From Symsagittifera roscoffensis (lineage: Eukaryota; Xenacoelomorpha; Acoela; Convolutidae), in assembly GCF_963678635.1 (NCBI RefSeq), contig NC_087065.1, positions 55,518,397 to 55,582,396 of the forward strand: 64,000 nucleotides of DNA. The letters are read 5' to 3'. Of the stretch, positions 19,689-29,850 are shown piece by piece. A model generated the notes under the pieces. That model searched no databases. It was given only the letters and a program-made list of their open reading frames with translations, and had not been told where the DNA came from. Numbering within the stretch: position 1 is the stretch's first letter; every line of letters begins with the position of its first letter. A program made the translations under genes and the position numbers.

Positions 19689-21506
19689 TCATCCCATCCT
19701 ACATTTTCCTTCTCCGGCTCCTTCTTCCGTGAACCTGGAACACTCCCCGGACTCTTGACCTAGTCCCAGGTGTTCAGTATCTTCTTTGAACGTCACTTTC
19801 TTTTTCCTAACCTTGGTCTGCTCCAGAATGTCTTCGGGGATTTTGTCAACTAGTGACCGCACGACATCTTTGCTGTCAGTGACGCTTCCTCTTGATGAGT
19901 TAGTATCGTTCACTGTCTCTTTTCTCCGAAGTATAGTGACTTCCGGTTCCTCTTTACCCTTCTCTTGGATCACGGGCTTATCATCTGATAGTTTCTCGAG
20001 CAACCTCATTAAGTCATCATCTATCTGTGCAGTTCCTGCTTCCACCTGATTAAGATCATAGCCTTTTGCCTTGAGCGTCTCCTTCACGATCTTCGACTTG
20101 AGTATAATCTCAGTCGGAATTCTCTTGCTCCTCTTCAAGATGGTCTTCTCTTGAAGCTTTTTAGGCAATTCAGGATGATCTTCTGTCGGTTTGCCTGACT
20201 TGTCCAGCCATCTCGTGAGTGGAAGACTGTCGTATGTTTCCTTGTCCATGAAGGAGAAGCCATCTTTGATTTCAGGTCTGTCTGCCTCTCTTTGCTCTTG
20301 TCTCTCATAGAACTCCGTCTTCTTACTCAAGCTGTCGGCATTCTGATGTTTATCTCGTGTTCTATGCTCAATTATCATGTTGTATCCATCCAGGCGAACT
20401 ATCCACCTCCCAATGTAACTTTGGTCGTTTGAGTACGTTTTCAGCCAGCTCAGTGCTCGATTGTCGACTCGCAACTTGAATGGCTCACTGCCCAGGTATG
20501 CCCTGTATTTCTCGACAAAGGTAACCACCGCAAACATCTCTGCTTTTGTTGCTCCGTACTTCATTTCCGTGTCACTCAGGACTTTGCTCCCGTACGCTAT
20601 TGGTCTCAAGACTGTCTTCCCATTCCATTCTTGTTCTTGGTGGAGAATCCCAGAAATCGCGACTACCGACGCATCCGTGTCCAGCACGTACATCCCTTTC
20701 TCAGTCGGCATACCCAGTACTGGTGCCTCACATAGCTCTTTCTTTATTCTCTGGAATGACTCTTCTGCTGCGTTGTTCCATGTGAACTTCTTGCCCTTGT
20801 GCCTCATCAATTGTTGCATCGGGTACACCTTGTCCGCATAGCCTTTGATGAACTCTCTGTAGTAGTTAGCGAAGCCCAGGAAGCTCATCAACTGGTGTTC
20901 CGTCTTCGGTGACTTCCAGGTTAGGACTGCTTCCACGGCGTCTGGATCAGGTCTGATGCCGTGCTTGTCTACCATCCTGCCCAAGTATTTTATTGAGTCC
21001 TTGAGTATCTCGCACTTTGATGGTTTACACTTTAGCCCCAATCTTTTCATGCACGCGAACACCTCGTCCAGTCTCTCAATGTGGTCTTCTAGTGTTGGCG
21101 TTGCTATTACCACGTCATCCACGTAGCACATTACCAGATTGCCATACTTCTTTGTCACGCCTATCAGCGCGTGTGCCATCAATCGCTGAAACGTGGATGT
21201 GGCATTGCAAAGTCCAAACCGCATCCGTTTCCACTGAAACAGACCCAACTCGCAGGCAAACCCTGTCTTGTCCCTGTCCTGCTTCCGTAGTGGTACCTGC
21301 CAAAAGGCCGAGCCTAAATCAAGAGTCGTAAAAAATTTTGCATCACCTAACTTCGAGAGGCTCTCATCAATCCTAGGTATGGGATAGGCATCCTTCACCG
21401 TGACGGAGCTCAGGTATCGAAAGTCACAACAAAACCTCAACTGGTCGCCTTTCTTTTTGGCCATCACTACTCCACACGCCCACGGTGACTTGGATGGTTC
21501 TATCAT
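19689..21506 (-). CDS. Retrotransposon reverse transcriptase and RNase H
   Basis: 605 codons ending in TGA. RT motifs occur in the Ty3/Gypsy order: SPWACGVVMAKKKG near the start, TTLDLGSAFWQVPL, RFGLCNATSTFQRLM and the catalytic YVDD (about residue 128). RNase H follows with DTDAS, a Glu in TKAEMFAVV, RVDNRALSW and NADSLS, so all four acidic residues are kept. About 200 residues of charged linker complete the frame. The frame is open upstream to the TAA at 21531-21533 and the gag-protease ORF is in the same frame, so the first RT residues lie before that stop; the listed ATG is internal to the domain and probably not a natural start. The codon use and length fit an otherwise intact pol. Confidence 0.93.
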   Translation of the reverse strand: MIEPSKSPWACGVVMAKKKGDQLRFCCDFRYLSSVTVKDAYPIPRIDESLSKLGDAKFFTTLDLGSAFWQVPLRKQDRDKTGFACELGLFQWKRMRFGLCNATSTFQRLMAHALIGVTKKYGNLVMCYVDDVVIATPTLEDHIERLDEVFACMKRLGLKCKPSKCEILKDSIKYLGRMVDKHGIRPDPDAVEAVLTWKSPKTEHQLMSFLGFANYYREFIKGYADKVYPMQQLMRHKGKKFTWNNAAEESFQRIKKELCEAPVLGMPTEKGMYVLDTDASVVAISGILHQEQEWNGKTVLRPIAYGSKVLSDTEMKYGATKAEMFAVVTFVEKYRAYLGSEPFKLRVDNRALSWLKTYSNDQSYIGRWIVRLDGYNMIIEHRTRDKHQNADSLSKKTEFYERQEQREADRPEIKDGFSFMDKETYDSLPLTRWLDKSGKPTEDHPELPKKLQEKTILKRSKRIPTEIILKSKIVKETLKAKGYDLNQVEAGTAQIDDDLMRLLEKLSDDKPVIQEKGKEEPEVTILRRKETVNDTNSSRGSVTDSKDVVRSLVDKIPEDILEQTKVRKKKVTFKEDTEHLGLGQESGECSRFTEEGAGEGKCRMG

Positions 21507-21530
21507 GTCATACTCTAGTAACGTCTCGAT

Positions 21531-24500
21531 TTATTTTCTACACGCGTCCGATTTGTGTGGGGTCATTCGCCTCGCCCCCTCCCTGTGTGGTACCGCGTTT
21601 TCCTCAAGTTCTATCTCATGCTCAACGAAATTACAACACCCGATATCCGCCTTATGCCTCGAAAAAACTTCCTCGTTCCGCTCTAGTACGTCCTTGATGG
21701 CTTCGAGCTGTTCATCTTTCAGTTTGCCCCTCAAATGTTCAATCTCCGGCAGAACCGGTTTATCAGTTTGCATTTCATCTAGTGTGGGTCGCTCTGGAAA
21801 GTTCGAACAGCTCGACAGCCCATCGTCCGTTTCTGACTTAAGTGATTTAATAAGACCTGAAGAATCTTTTATTTTCTGCAATCGTCTCAAGATACAAATT
21901 TTGTCCCTGTGATTGGGACAATCAACAACTTCATTTTGTTTTGAGTTCTCAATCGTTTCATATCGAGTTTTAACCGGTAAAGCATAACCCAGTTTCCTCC
22001 CTCTCTGTATCGTGATCGGTATATCAAGGGTATTCAACAAGACACTGACGCAGAGGCCGCTCTTCGTTATCGAGAATGATCTTCCTAAAACAGCAGCACT
22101 TTGACTATTAGGATTTGGAACTATACACACTTGCTTGTTGTCACTTAGTTCATTGTAATTTTTCATCCTCAAGCTTACGATTGCCGCTTCATTAGCTTTT
22201 AGCCTCACCCTCCTACTCAAGAATACCGGTGCTTTGTTTTCATTTGCCATTATTAAATTTACCGGTTTGATTGCGTACCTCCTATCCGGGTTCCATATCC
22301 TGAACATTGCGTTATTTAGATCAATCGTTACGTCGAAATTCCTGATGAAGTCTCTGCCCAAAATGAATTGGTCAGATTCATCTAGGTTTTCTACCACGAT
22401 AAAGCTCATCCACAGGTTACGTTCCCCCAAATTGAGGGCTATTATCGGCGTCCTGCCCAGCAGCCGAAGGGCCCCTTTGTTTGCAGCTGACAGCCGTATT
22501 CTCGAGTCTATCAAGTCACCTTTGTCAAAGCCCATCCTCTCCCAGGTTTCGATTGGTATGACGCTCAAGACTGCTCCCGTGTCAAGCAACCCACGCAACT
22601 GAGACTTTTTGCCACTTATATCCAGCACGTGCCCTGTCACATCTGCCTCCGTCCCGATGTGCATTGCATCTTCTTCAAGCATGGCGCAGTGTCCAATCGA
22701 TCTCACTTTCAATTCTTCTTTCCCTACGTAGATTTGTCCAATTAGGTCTTCGTCACATGTTATCATCGTCTTGGTATAGATGTTAATCCCATCTATATTT
22801 AGCATCACCTCGTGTGGACCATAAGCTTCAGTATATCTGCTATCAACACGTACCGACTTGCTGCCCCCTCTCATGAGTAGTGCTCTCAGTGCTCTAGAAG
22901 TCGTTTGTGGGCTTATACCACTCAAATAGTCTGCATACACGTCAATGTGCATTATTGTCTGGTCGCTCGGCTCGCTCAAGTTTCTGGTTACCTCGTGGCC
23001 GCCCACTGTGATTATCGACATTATTCTTGCCCCGATTTTCGATATGCCAAAAGGCTTACCTGTCACCATTTTTACAGTGTTACAATTCCCGGTCTTTGTT
23101 GAGCCTGGTACAGCCTCTGGTGTTGGGTTCGATCCGGTTAATGCTTCGTTAAAATTCAGTTTTTCGATCTCCAGCTTTAGTCGTTGCTCTATTTCTTTCG
23201 CAGCCAGATCCTGTTTCACTTTGGCAATTGCTTCCGTCGCCGCTTTCTCATAATTTATCTCTAGAGAATTCCCTGCCGCGGATTCTATCGCACCATTAAC
23301 ATGTGTTACAGCTTTCACTGTCTTCGTTGGCAATTCCGTGCTTGGTGTTCCTAAGTTCCTCGATTCAAACTCGTTTTGCCTGTTCCGCTGATTCTGCACC
23401 GCCGCTAATGCCAACTTATGTTTGGGGTGACTCTGGTCCTTGACCGCTTCCCAGAACAAGGGACAATCCATTCTGAAGTGCCCCTCCTGGTTACAGAAGA
23501 AGCATCTAGCGCCTATCTTGATGATTAAGCCATTATAGTACTCGTGTTCCTCCATCTGGCTCATGTCCTCCTCATCCGGTGCGTATCCTAGGCTCTTCAT
23601 GCCTTGTTTGTATGTTGTGCAGTCAGCCACGTGGTGGTCCGCTGACCCGCAGTTCGCGCATGATCTGCGCTTGTCCATATCATCTCTAGGTTTGTACCAT
23701 GATGACCTCTGGGGTTGGCTTCCCCCCTGTGTGTTCCTGTTTTCCGAATATGAGTATTTCTTGGGCTTCATCAGCATGTATTCCCTTGATTTCTGTCTCA
23801 TTTCTTCTGGGGTTGTGTAGTATGTAGCTAACATTGTCCTTAAGTCATCACTTTTTACCCCATCAATGAACTTCGAGGCAATGCTGAAGTTTCTTCTGTT
23901 TGTCGACTCCTCTGGGTCACTCCTTCTTCTCAAGCTCTCGAGATCATCTAGGAACCGATCTATTGACTCGTCGTCCCTCTGCCTTCTCTTTTCAAATCGC
24001 ATCATCGCTTGGTGACCCTTCATGCCTGACCCGAATCGATTCAGTAAAATCTCGAAGATCTTGTCCGCGGTGTCGCGTTCTTCTTCCTTCTTTGCGACCA
24101 CGCATTTTAATGCCGTGCCTTCTAAGTTGCTGAGTATGGCCGTGCATGCTTGCCTTTCATCATTTAAGTTATCTTGCTCTAGGTGTAATCTCATCACTTC
24201 CACCCAAGTGTCGATGCATCCATCGGAGTCGTCTTTGAATTCCTTTGGCTTCTTGAAAGTTTTTCTTGATTTTCCGTCCCTCCTATCGCTCGAGTCAGTG
24301 TTCCTCGTGGCGAAGGCCTCTAGAGTCCTGTTCATCATCTCCCAAGTGCTTGCCCATGTCATAGCATCCGGACCTGCGTTGCTGTTAGCTGTTGAGTCCC
24401 CCGGGCCAGTCGTTGTACTTGACGTTCCATTCTTCATGATTGTTTTAGCAGCTGTTGGTGCTATGCTCACCGTGTCCCGGGTTAAGGGCAACGGTGTCGA

Positions 24501-25529
24501 TTGCCGTTTGCCCCTTTGTGGTTCCACAAAGTCAACTCTGGTGCCTTGCGTGCGATCCGCTGCCGGTCTTTCTTGTGAGGTAGAATTTCTCAAGATTGCA
24601 TCCAACTTCGCCTGTATTGCACACGAACTTTCGGCCTGATTCCTGTTCATTATGTCCATTCTCTTTTCCAGGCTACCTAATTGGCTGTTGACATCATCAT
24701 ATCGGTTTTTCAACTGTTGCATATCTTTTTTGATGTTCTTTTCTCGTTCTTCATTGGTGGCATCTACCTTGTCCGACATCTGCTGGAATCTCTCGTCTGT
24801 CGCCTTAGCCAGGTTAAAATAACTATCCAGATACTCGTGTTTGTTGTATTTCAACTCTTTCCTTATTAAGTCTCTATCTTCCTCACTGTACTTCAGTCTC
24901 TTGTCGATCTGATTTAGTTTTGTCATCAGGTCTCCAAGCTCAAGGGTAGCTGTTTCATGATCAGCCGTTGTCTTGTTTCCAGCTGTCGCTTCCTTTCTGG
25001 CTTGTTCTTCCTTTGGGTCGGCTTCTGTCGCCTTCGTGCTCACTGTCATAAATGTTCGTGCTCTTCCAGTCTGTGATTCCTCGGCCGTGTTGTCTTTCGA
25101 TTTCATTCCGACCATCATCGCCAACTTTTCTGTAAAAGATGTCTTCTTTACTTGAGAGTCATCTTTCACCGTTTCTCGGTTATTGCCTGTTGTGTCTTCC
25201 AACGCGTCTATCGGCGAAAACTCCACGGTTTTTGGATTTTGATCTTCCATATGGGGCATCGGTGTGGATTCCGTTGTCTTTTTCTCCACTTCATCTACGC
25301 TCTGATCTGGTGTCTCTAGGTCGATTTCGATTGTGGGCTCCACCTGTTTTTCCCTCGCATCTTCTCGCGTCTTGCTCTCGGTGCCACTTCTCGTGCTGAC
25401 CATGCTAACTGAAAAGTTATTTTTTGTTTTGCCTGGGCCCCTTGATGTCGTTCCACGCAGCGACGAGTTATATTTCGTGTTTGATCCACTTGACCTTTTT
25501 TCAAGCACCGGTACCCTACTCCGTCTCAT
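21531..25529 (-). CDS. Retrotransposon Gag-protease polyprotein
   Basis: 1,332 codons ending in TAA. The N-terminal 300 residues are charged with a coiled-coil-like stretch; a second ATG, giving MVSTRSG, at about residue 43 is a plausible true start. Residues about 420-600 fit a retrotransposon capsid (Gag) region. Two CCHC zinc knuckles follow, CANCGSADHHVADC (about 621) and CFFCNQEGHFRMDC (about 676). A retropepsin-like protease has its DTGA active site at about 980 and an ILGRDF strand further on. The final 20 codons are already the N-terminal edge of RT, cut by the TAA at 21531-21533. The long leader and LTR precede it. Ending the frame inside the RT domain is abnormal and points to a nonsense mutation or to stop readthrough. 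Confidence 0.92.
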   Translation of the reverse strand: MRRSRVPVLEKRSSGSNTKYNSSLRGTTSRGPGKTKNNFSVSMVSTRSGTESKTREDAREKQVEPTIEIDLETPDQSVDEVEKKTTESTPMPHMEDQNPKTVEFSPIDALEDTTGNNRETVKDDSQVKKTSFTEKLAMMVGMKSKDNTAEESQTGRARTFMTVSTKATEADPKEEQARKEATAGNKTTADHETATLELGDLMTKLNQIDKRLKYSEEDRDLIRKELKYNKHEYLDSYFNLAKATDERFQQMSDKVDATNEEREKNIKKDMQQLKNRYDDVNSQLGSLEKRMDIMNRNQAESSCAIQAKLDAILRNSTSQERPAADRTQGTRVDFVEPQRGKRQSTPLPLTRDTVSIAPTAAKTIMKNGTSSTTTGPGDSTANSNAGPDAMTWASTWEMMNRTLEAFATRNTDSSDRRDGKSRKTFKKPKEFKDDSDGCIDTWVEVMRLHLEQDNLNDERQACTAILSNLEGTALKCVVAKKEEERDTADKIFEILLNRFGSGMKGHQAMMRFEKRRQRDDESIDRFLDDLESLRRRSDPEESTNRRNFSIASKFIDGVKSDDLRTMLATYYTTPEEMRQKSREYMLMKPKKYSYSENRNTQGGSQPQRSSWYKPRDDMDKRRSCANCGSADHHVADCTTYKQGMKSLGYAPDEEDMSQMEEHEYYNGLIIKIGARCFFCNQEGHFRMDCPLFWEAVKDQSHPKHKLALAAVQNQRNRQNEFESRNLGTPSTELPTKTVKAVTHVNGAIESAAGNSLEINYEKAATEAIAKVKQDLAAKEIEQRLKLEIEKLNFNEALTGSNPTPEAVPGSTKTGNCNTVKMVTGKPFGISKIGARIMSIITVGGHEVTRNLSEPSDQTIMHIDVYADYLSGISPQTTSRALRALLMRGGSKSVRVDSRYTEAYGPHEVMLNIDGINIYTKTMITCDEDLIGQIYVGKEELKVRSIGHCAMLEEDAMHIGTEADVTGHVLDISGKKSQLRGLLDTGAVLSVIPIETWERMGFDKGDLIDSRIRLSAANKGALRLLGRTPIIALNLGERNLWMSFIVVENLDESDQFILGRDFIRNFDVTIDLNNAMFRIWNPDRRYAIKPVNLIMANENKAPVFLSRRVRLKANEAAIVSLRMKNYNELSDNKQVCIVPNPNSQSAAVLGRSFSITKSGLCVSVLLNTLDIPITIQRGRKLGYALPVKTRYETIENSKQNEVVDCPNHRDKICILRRLQKIKDSSGLIKSLKSETDDGLSSCSNFPERPTLDEMQTDKPVLPEIEHLRGKLKDEQLEAIKDVLERNEEVFSRHKADIGCCNFVEHEIELEENAVPHREGARRMTPHKSDACRK

Positions 25530-25879
25530 TATTTCTATTTACAATTGCTCTTATTTACAATATTATTTTATACACAATTCTATTCTAAGAATAAAAAATT
25601 TTGTGGAAACAAATTCTTAAAAGAAAATATACAACGTGATAAAAACCTTGTTCCAGTTCTCTAAAATCTTCGAGTAATTTTCTTTATTCGTGGTCCCAAC
25701 TGTACCGGGTTCCAATTAGTCTTGTTCTGTCTTAATCCTGTCTTAAAACAGCTTGTTGTAATTTTACTTCAATTTTTATACTGTCCTAAGACTTCCAGTT
25801 ACCGTCCCTACTCTTCTTCGTACCGTCCCAGGCTTCCTTTTACTGTCCCAAGACTGTTCGGTAATGTCCCAGTACTCCG

Positions 25880-26640
25880 TCAGTGTCCCAAGACCCCTGA
25901 CCTGAGAGTAGTGTCCCAAGGCTAGTGTCCCAAGGCTAGTGTCCCAAGACCACTGTCCCAAGGCTAGTGTCCCAAGGCTAGTGTCCCAAGACTACTGTCC
26001 CAAGGCTAGTGTCCCAAGACTACTGTCCCAAGGCTAGTGTCCCAAGGCTACTGTCCCAAGGCTAGTGTCCCAAGGCTAGTGTCCCAAGACTACTGTCCCA
26101 AGGCTAGTGTCCCAAGACTACTGTCCCAAGGCTAGTGTCCCAAGGCTAGTGTCCCAAGACTACTGTCCCAAGGCTAGTGTCCCAAGGCTAGTGTCCCAAG
26201 ACCACTGTCCCAAGGCTAGTGTCCCAAGACTACTGTCCCAAGACTACTATCCCAAGGCTAGTGTCCCAAGACTACTGTCCCATGACCACTGTCCCAAGAC
26301 CCTTGTCCCAAGACCCTGTCCCAAGACCCTTGTCCCAAGACCCTTGTCCCAAGACCACTGTCCCAAGACCCTTGTCCCAAGACCACTGTCCCAAGACAAC
26401 TGTCCCAAGACCCTGTCCCAAGACCCTTGTCCCAAGACCACTGTCTCAAGACCACTGTCCCAAGACCCTTGCCCCAAGACCACTGTCCCAAGACCACTGT
26501 TCCAAGACCCTGTCCCAAGACCACTGTCCCAAGACCACTGTCCCAAGACCCTGTCCCTAGACCACTGTCCCAAGACTGTATCAAGACTGTTCTGGTCCAA
26601 CACTGTCCCAGGACTTCTTTGGCACTGTCCCAAGACTGTT
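25880..26640. repeat. 14-bp minisatellite in the retrotransposon leader
   Basis: Tandem copies of tgtcccaaggctag and variants such as tgtcccaagaccac, about 50 units with a few units one or two bases shorter or longer. Two domains are visible: the proximal half dominated by ...ggctag and the distal half by ...gaccac or gaccct. Unit variation breaks any long protein, so it is treated as non-coding. Confidence 0.9.
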
Positions 26641-27513
26641 GACAAGTGTCTGAGCGGTGGGACCTCTCTCTTCTTCGTTATGGGGAATTCTTGATTCACT
26701 GTACCTTGTACCACCACTCAAGCTCTAGTAAAATTTCCCCAAAAACCCTCTCTTAAAAGCCAAATGCTGACCCCCCTTTTTTCTTATTTCTTTTTAGTTA
26801 CCTCTATTTCAATGTTCCAAGCAACTTGAGACCAAAACCTGTGCGCAGGTATCTTGTGATCACCTGTTCGTATAAAAACTAAACACAAATCCTCCCCAAA
26901 ATGCAACAAAAAATCCAAGCCAGAAAAAGTAATAAAAACTGAAAAATGAGCCCACCTAAATTTCAAAGGTGACCAATGTCTACCTTTCGTCGAAAAAAAA
27001 ATGTCTGGTACCTAATTGCCACGCGTTTCCTTCCCCCCTGCTAGCGATCTTATGGGGTATCACAAAAACTGTCTATGTCCGTTCCCCCCTACCGATCCGA
27101 CCAGGGTACCTATATTAACCTAATTCCAATTTTGGATATCCGTTTCCTATGACCAACGCGTGTAAATGACTAATGTAACTAAATCAACGATGTCGACCAA
27201 TTAGTTACTCTAATTTCTCCCCTTTTTACAATTTACAACCGCCAACCTCTAACTTAACCAGCCCCCCTTCTAACCTCCCCCCTTTTTAGCCCCCCTTCTT
27301 AAGCCTAAAATCACCTTAAGCGCCGGGTGCTAAACCTCTCAAGAGAAAACCGTAGACCTGTCTCCAGGCCTGCTCAAGTAAAAACGTTCCTCAAAACCGG
27401 GGGATTTCGCTTATCCAATTTTACACTTATCTCCTATAATGTAATTTGGATTTTAACGATACCCGTTCTGCCCAACTTGCGAACTCGAGATTTGCCAAAT
27501 CCTTCTTGGCTGC

Positions 27514-27722
27514 TTTCCCACTCGACTGGTCACCTGTTCCAGTCCAGTCTCCTAATGGTTCAGCTCAAGTGTTGCTGAACCACTTTCCCACTCGGCCGGT
27601 CACCTCTTCCAGTCGAGTCTCCTATTGGTTCAGCTCAAGTGCTCCTGAACCACTTTCCCACTCGGCTGGTCACCTCTTCCAGTCAAGTCTCCTTGTTGTC
27701 CAGCTAAGTTCCAAGCTATCTG
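27514..27722. repeat. Three tandem 70-bp repeats in the retrotransposon leader
   Basis: Units start at 27514, 27584 and 27654 with tttcccactcg and contain ggtcacctsttccagt, then ggttcagctcaagtg in the first two. The 70-bp spacing is exact. Confidence 0.85.
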
Positions 27723-28172
27723 AAAACCCTTGACAACGCCCCACACTCGGGCTCTTTATTAAGGTTACTGGGTTAAATTACTAGGTTGATCGAAACGATC
27801 GAACTTGTAAAACAGTATGGGTATACTTTTTAATTAATATAAAGGTTTGATCCAACTAATCTGGTGTCAAAGTCACTGTTTTTTTTTCGTTTTATGGTTT
27901 TTTGATCCTTTTTCTATTCTTTTTTGGTTTTTGTTTTGCTTTTTGTCTTTTTGCTCGTGTTTTTGTCCCCCTAGTTGCCCCCTTTACTCGGTTAGCTAAG
28001 CCTCGTTCGGAAAGCGTACCAGGAAGTTTTATCGAGTTTTCTTAAAAAGCTATCACGGTACAACCGGAAGGTTTGCACGTTCCTGCCGAACCGTACCGCC
28101 GGTACTCTAGAATGGGCATTCAGCCCGAAGCTGTCTCAAGTGGGTTCGACTCCGTAGTCTTGATGTCGTAAA

Positions 28173-28187
28173 CACCCAGGAGCGCCA
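28173..28187 (-). promoter_or_regulatory. Candidate tRNA primer-binding site
   Basis: The plus strand reads cacccaggagcgcca, i.e. a sequence ending in CCA like a tRNA 3' end. Its complement lies 11 nt inside the 5' LTR boundary in the sense direction, the expected place. Which tRNA it matches was not determined. Confidence 0.45.
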
Positions 28188-28198
28188 TAAAAACACTA

Positions 28199-29102
28199 TG
28201 TAACATTCGTCTACTGCAGTCACACATGAGGCTTAAGAAAAATAGGCCCTATAACTATTGGCTCAAGAGTCAGGGACACTATCTCTTGTGTTTTTCCACC
28301 TCAAATCAGTCGGAGCCAATTCGGTTCGCTTGTGACACGAGACCACGACCCGTTACAGCTTAAAGGCTACTACTAAAATATCCCCCCACTCTAGAATTAA
28401 TAACGTCCCCATACTCAGGTCTCTAGATACCCAAAATACATGAACGCCGTTAAAAACCGGGTCGGAACAATCCGTTAAGTTACTTTTTATTAGACAGTGG
28501 AACTTTGATCCATTTCAGATGGATCAACCTAAAACTCGCCTTACCTCAACATAACAATTATAAAACACACTCTAGAAATTTAAATTAGTACTCACATTGT
28601 AGCACGCTCAAGAATCAGGAAGTAAATAAGTCGGTGTGCAACTCAAGAATCAATAAAGTAACTAAAATGAGTTTAATGTTTGTCAGTTTTAATAACAAGA
28701 ACAAGTTTGTACTCTAGAATGTCAGTTCTCGTGAACCATTGGGACACTCTAGCTGTCCACCAATCCACCGAAGGTTCACTCTAGTCCAGTTTAGAATAAT
28801 ACTCCAATCACAACAATCCAGTTCGTGGGGTTGCGCTCGTCTCTGTTCTAGATGGGACAGCTCTACTCTAGATTATTATCGCTACTGAAATTGCGAATAG
28901 CAATTTCCCACTGATTTTTCTAGCAACTTTCCCGCGATCGTCACTCGATTGTTCTGACTTCTCTTTTCTGATTTTCAGTTATCGCGAGAAAATCGTGCAT
29001 GACAGGTTCCATTCGAAAATTTAAAAAATTAAATTTCACTCCAAAATCAAGTGTTTTTTGCTTCTCTCAAGGTCAAACTTCCAAATATGACCGACTGGCA
29101 CA
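28199..29102 (-). repeat. 5' LTR of the giant retrotransposon
   Basis: 904 bp, starts tgtaacattcg and ends ctggcaca on the plus strand, like 7872-8762. It has an extra 14-bp A/T insert near 29030 compared with the other LTR. As the promoter-bearing LTR it would drive the minus-strand transcript through gag. Confidence 0.93.
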
Positions 29103-29319
29103 GCCCGTTAAAAGAGTTAATCCAAAAATTTGATGATACTTTTAATATTTGTTTTCATAGCTTGTTTTTTTGAAACTTTTTACATTGAGTTAAAGGCAGA
29201 ACCAGAAACATTTGGATAGAATGCAGTCTCAATTTCAGCTACTGTGTATTTCTCTCGTTTCACAAGCCAATTTTGTCTTGTTTCACTCTGAGAGAACAAA
29301 CATGTGTTTACCAATTTCG

Positions 29320-29850
29320 AAACAAACAAGACTGCTCGTATCAGGGCGAAGCCCTGAATGTTCCGACTGCCTTTTAAGTTTTATGGAGCAGTAATAACAA
29401 AAAAAAATTATATTATAAAATAAAATGAAAATTTTTTTTTGTAAAATTTGAAAGTTTTTTTTAAATCATCATCCCACACGTCATAATAAGTACTAAGTGA
29501 TAAATTTTGCTCCTATTAACAAATCAATTATGGCATATAAGCTTCCTTAAACCAATTTGGAACGATTTCTAAGACGGAATAAATCTCGCTTACGCGTTAA
29601 TAGCGCGAAATATATCGCGCGTTAATTGTCCCAAATTGGCCAAAATGGCAATCTTTAAACCCCCATAACTTTACGAAAAATGATCACAGCTGAAATATCT
29701 TTTTAAAATTAAGCTCAAGACAACAATACCTTTCGAATGATATAAAAAAATTTTGTCAAAAATGGCTAGTTAAAAAGTCGAAATTTGTCTGAAGAAAAAA
29801 AAACCCCACCCCGAGCACAAATATTCCGTTACTTTCGTATCGAAAGTCGG
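29320..29850. repeat. Fold-back family, centre plus right arm
   Basis: Shares the blocks cgtatcagggcgaagccctg, caatttggaacgatttctaa, a tract with ggccaaaatggcaat, and cgaaatttgtctgaa with 31800-32190 in the same order and orientation. Confidence 0.7.

Larger units (their letters stand above)
25530..28198 (-). other. Long (2.7 kb) 5' leader of the giant retrotransposon
   Basis: Between the 5' LTR and gag there is no convincing sense reading frame. The leader contains the primer-binding site, a three-unit 70-bp repeat (27514-27722) and the 14-bp minisatellite (25880-26640). Open frames seen across the minisatellite on both strands are products of its periodicity. Confidence 0.75.
7872..29102 (-). 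mobile_element. Giant (21.2 kb) Ty3/Gypsy-type LTR retrotransposon with macro and SGNH-like domains
   Basis: Two direct copies of an approximately 0.9-kb TG...CA repeat bound the element (7872-8762 and 28199-29102). All coding is on the minus strand in the order gag, protease, RT, RNase H, integrase (pol order of Ty3/Gypsy), then macro-like, SGNH-like fragment, ORF4, ORF5 and ORF6. The LTRs differ by about seven substitutions and two indels, so insertion is recent. A candidate primer-binding site and polypurine tract are present. Flanks share only gcc next to each LTR; a clean 4-6-bp target duplication is not seen. Total length is three to four times that of ordinary Gypsy elements, mostly because of a 2.7-kb leader and about 7 kb of post-pol coding. 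Internal single stops and frame changes suggest that this copy is defective unless recoding is used. Confidence 0.93.

Noticed and set aside
11321-21533. Alternative genetic code with UAA/UAG read as an amino acid in the host
   Set aside because: Host genes (GTPase/vWA, CNBD2-like, AK2) end naturally at TAG or TAA at the expected protein lengths, so reassignment is not supported.
21400-25620. Plus-strand open frames opposite gag
   Set aside because: Shadows of the gag-protease frame; no motif recognised.
26107-26717. Long open frames on both strands with repeated SQD/CPKTTVPR-type or LGQWSWD-type peptides
   Set aside because: They are translations of the 14-bp minisatellite; unit-length changes break any consistent protein and both strands are equally open.
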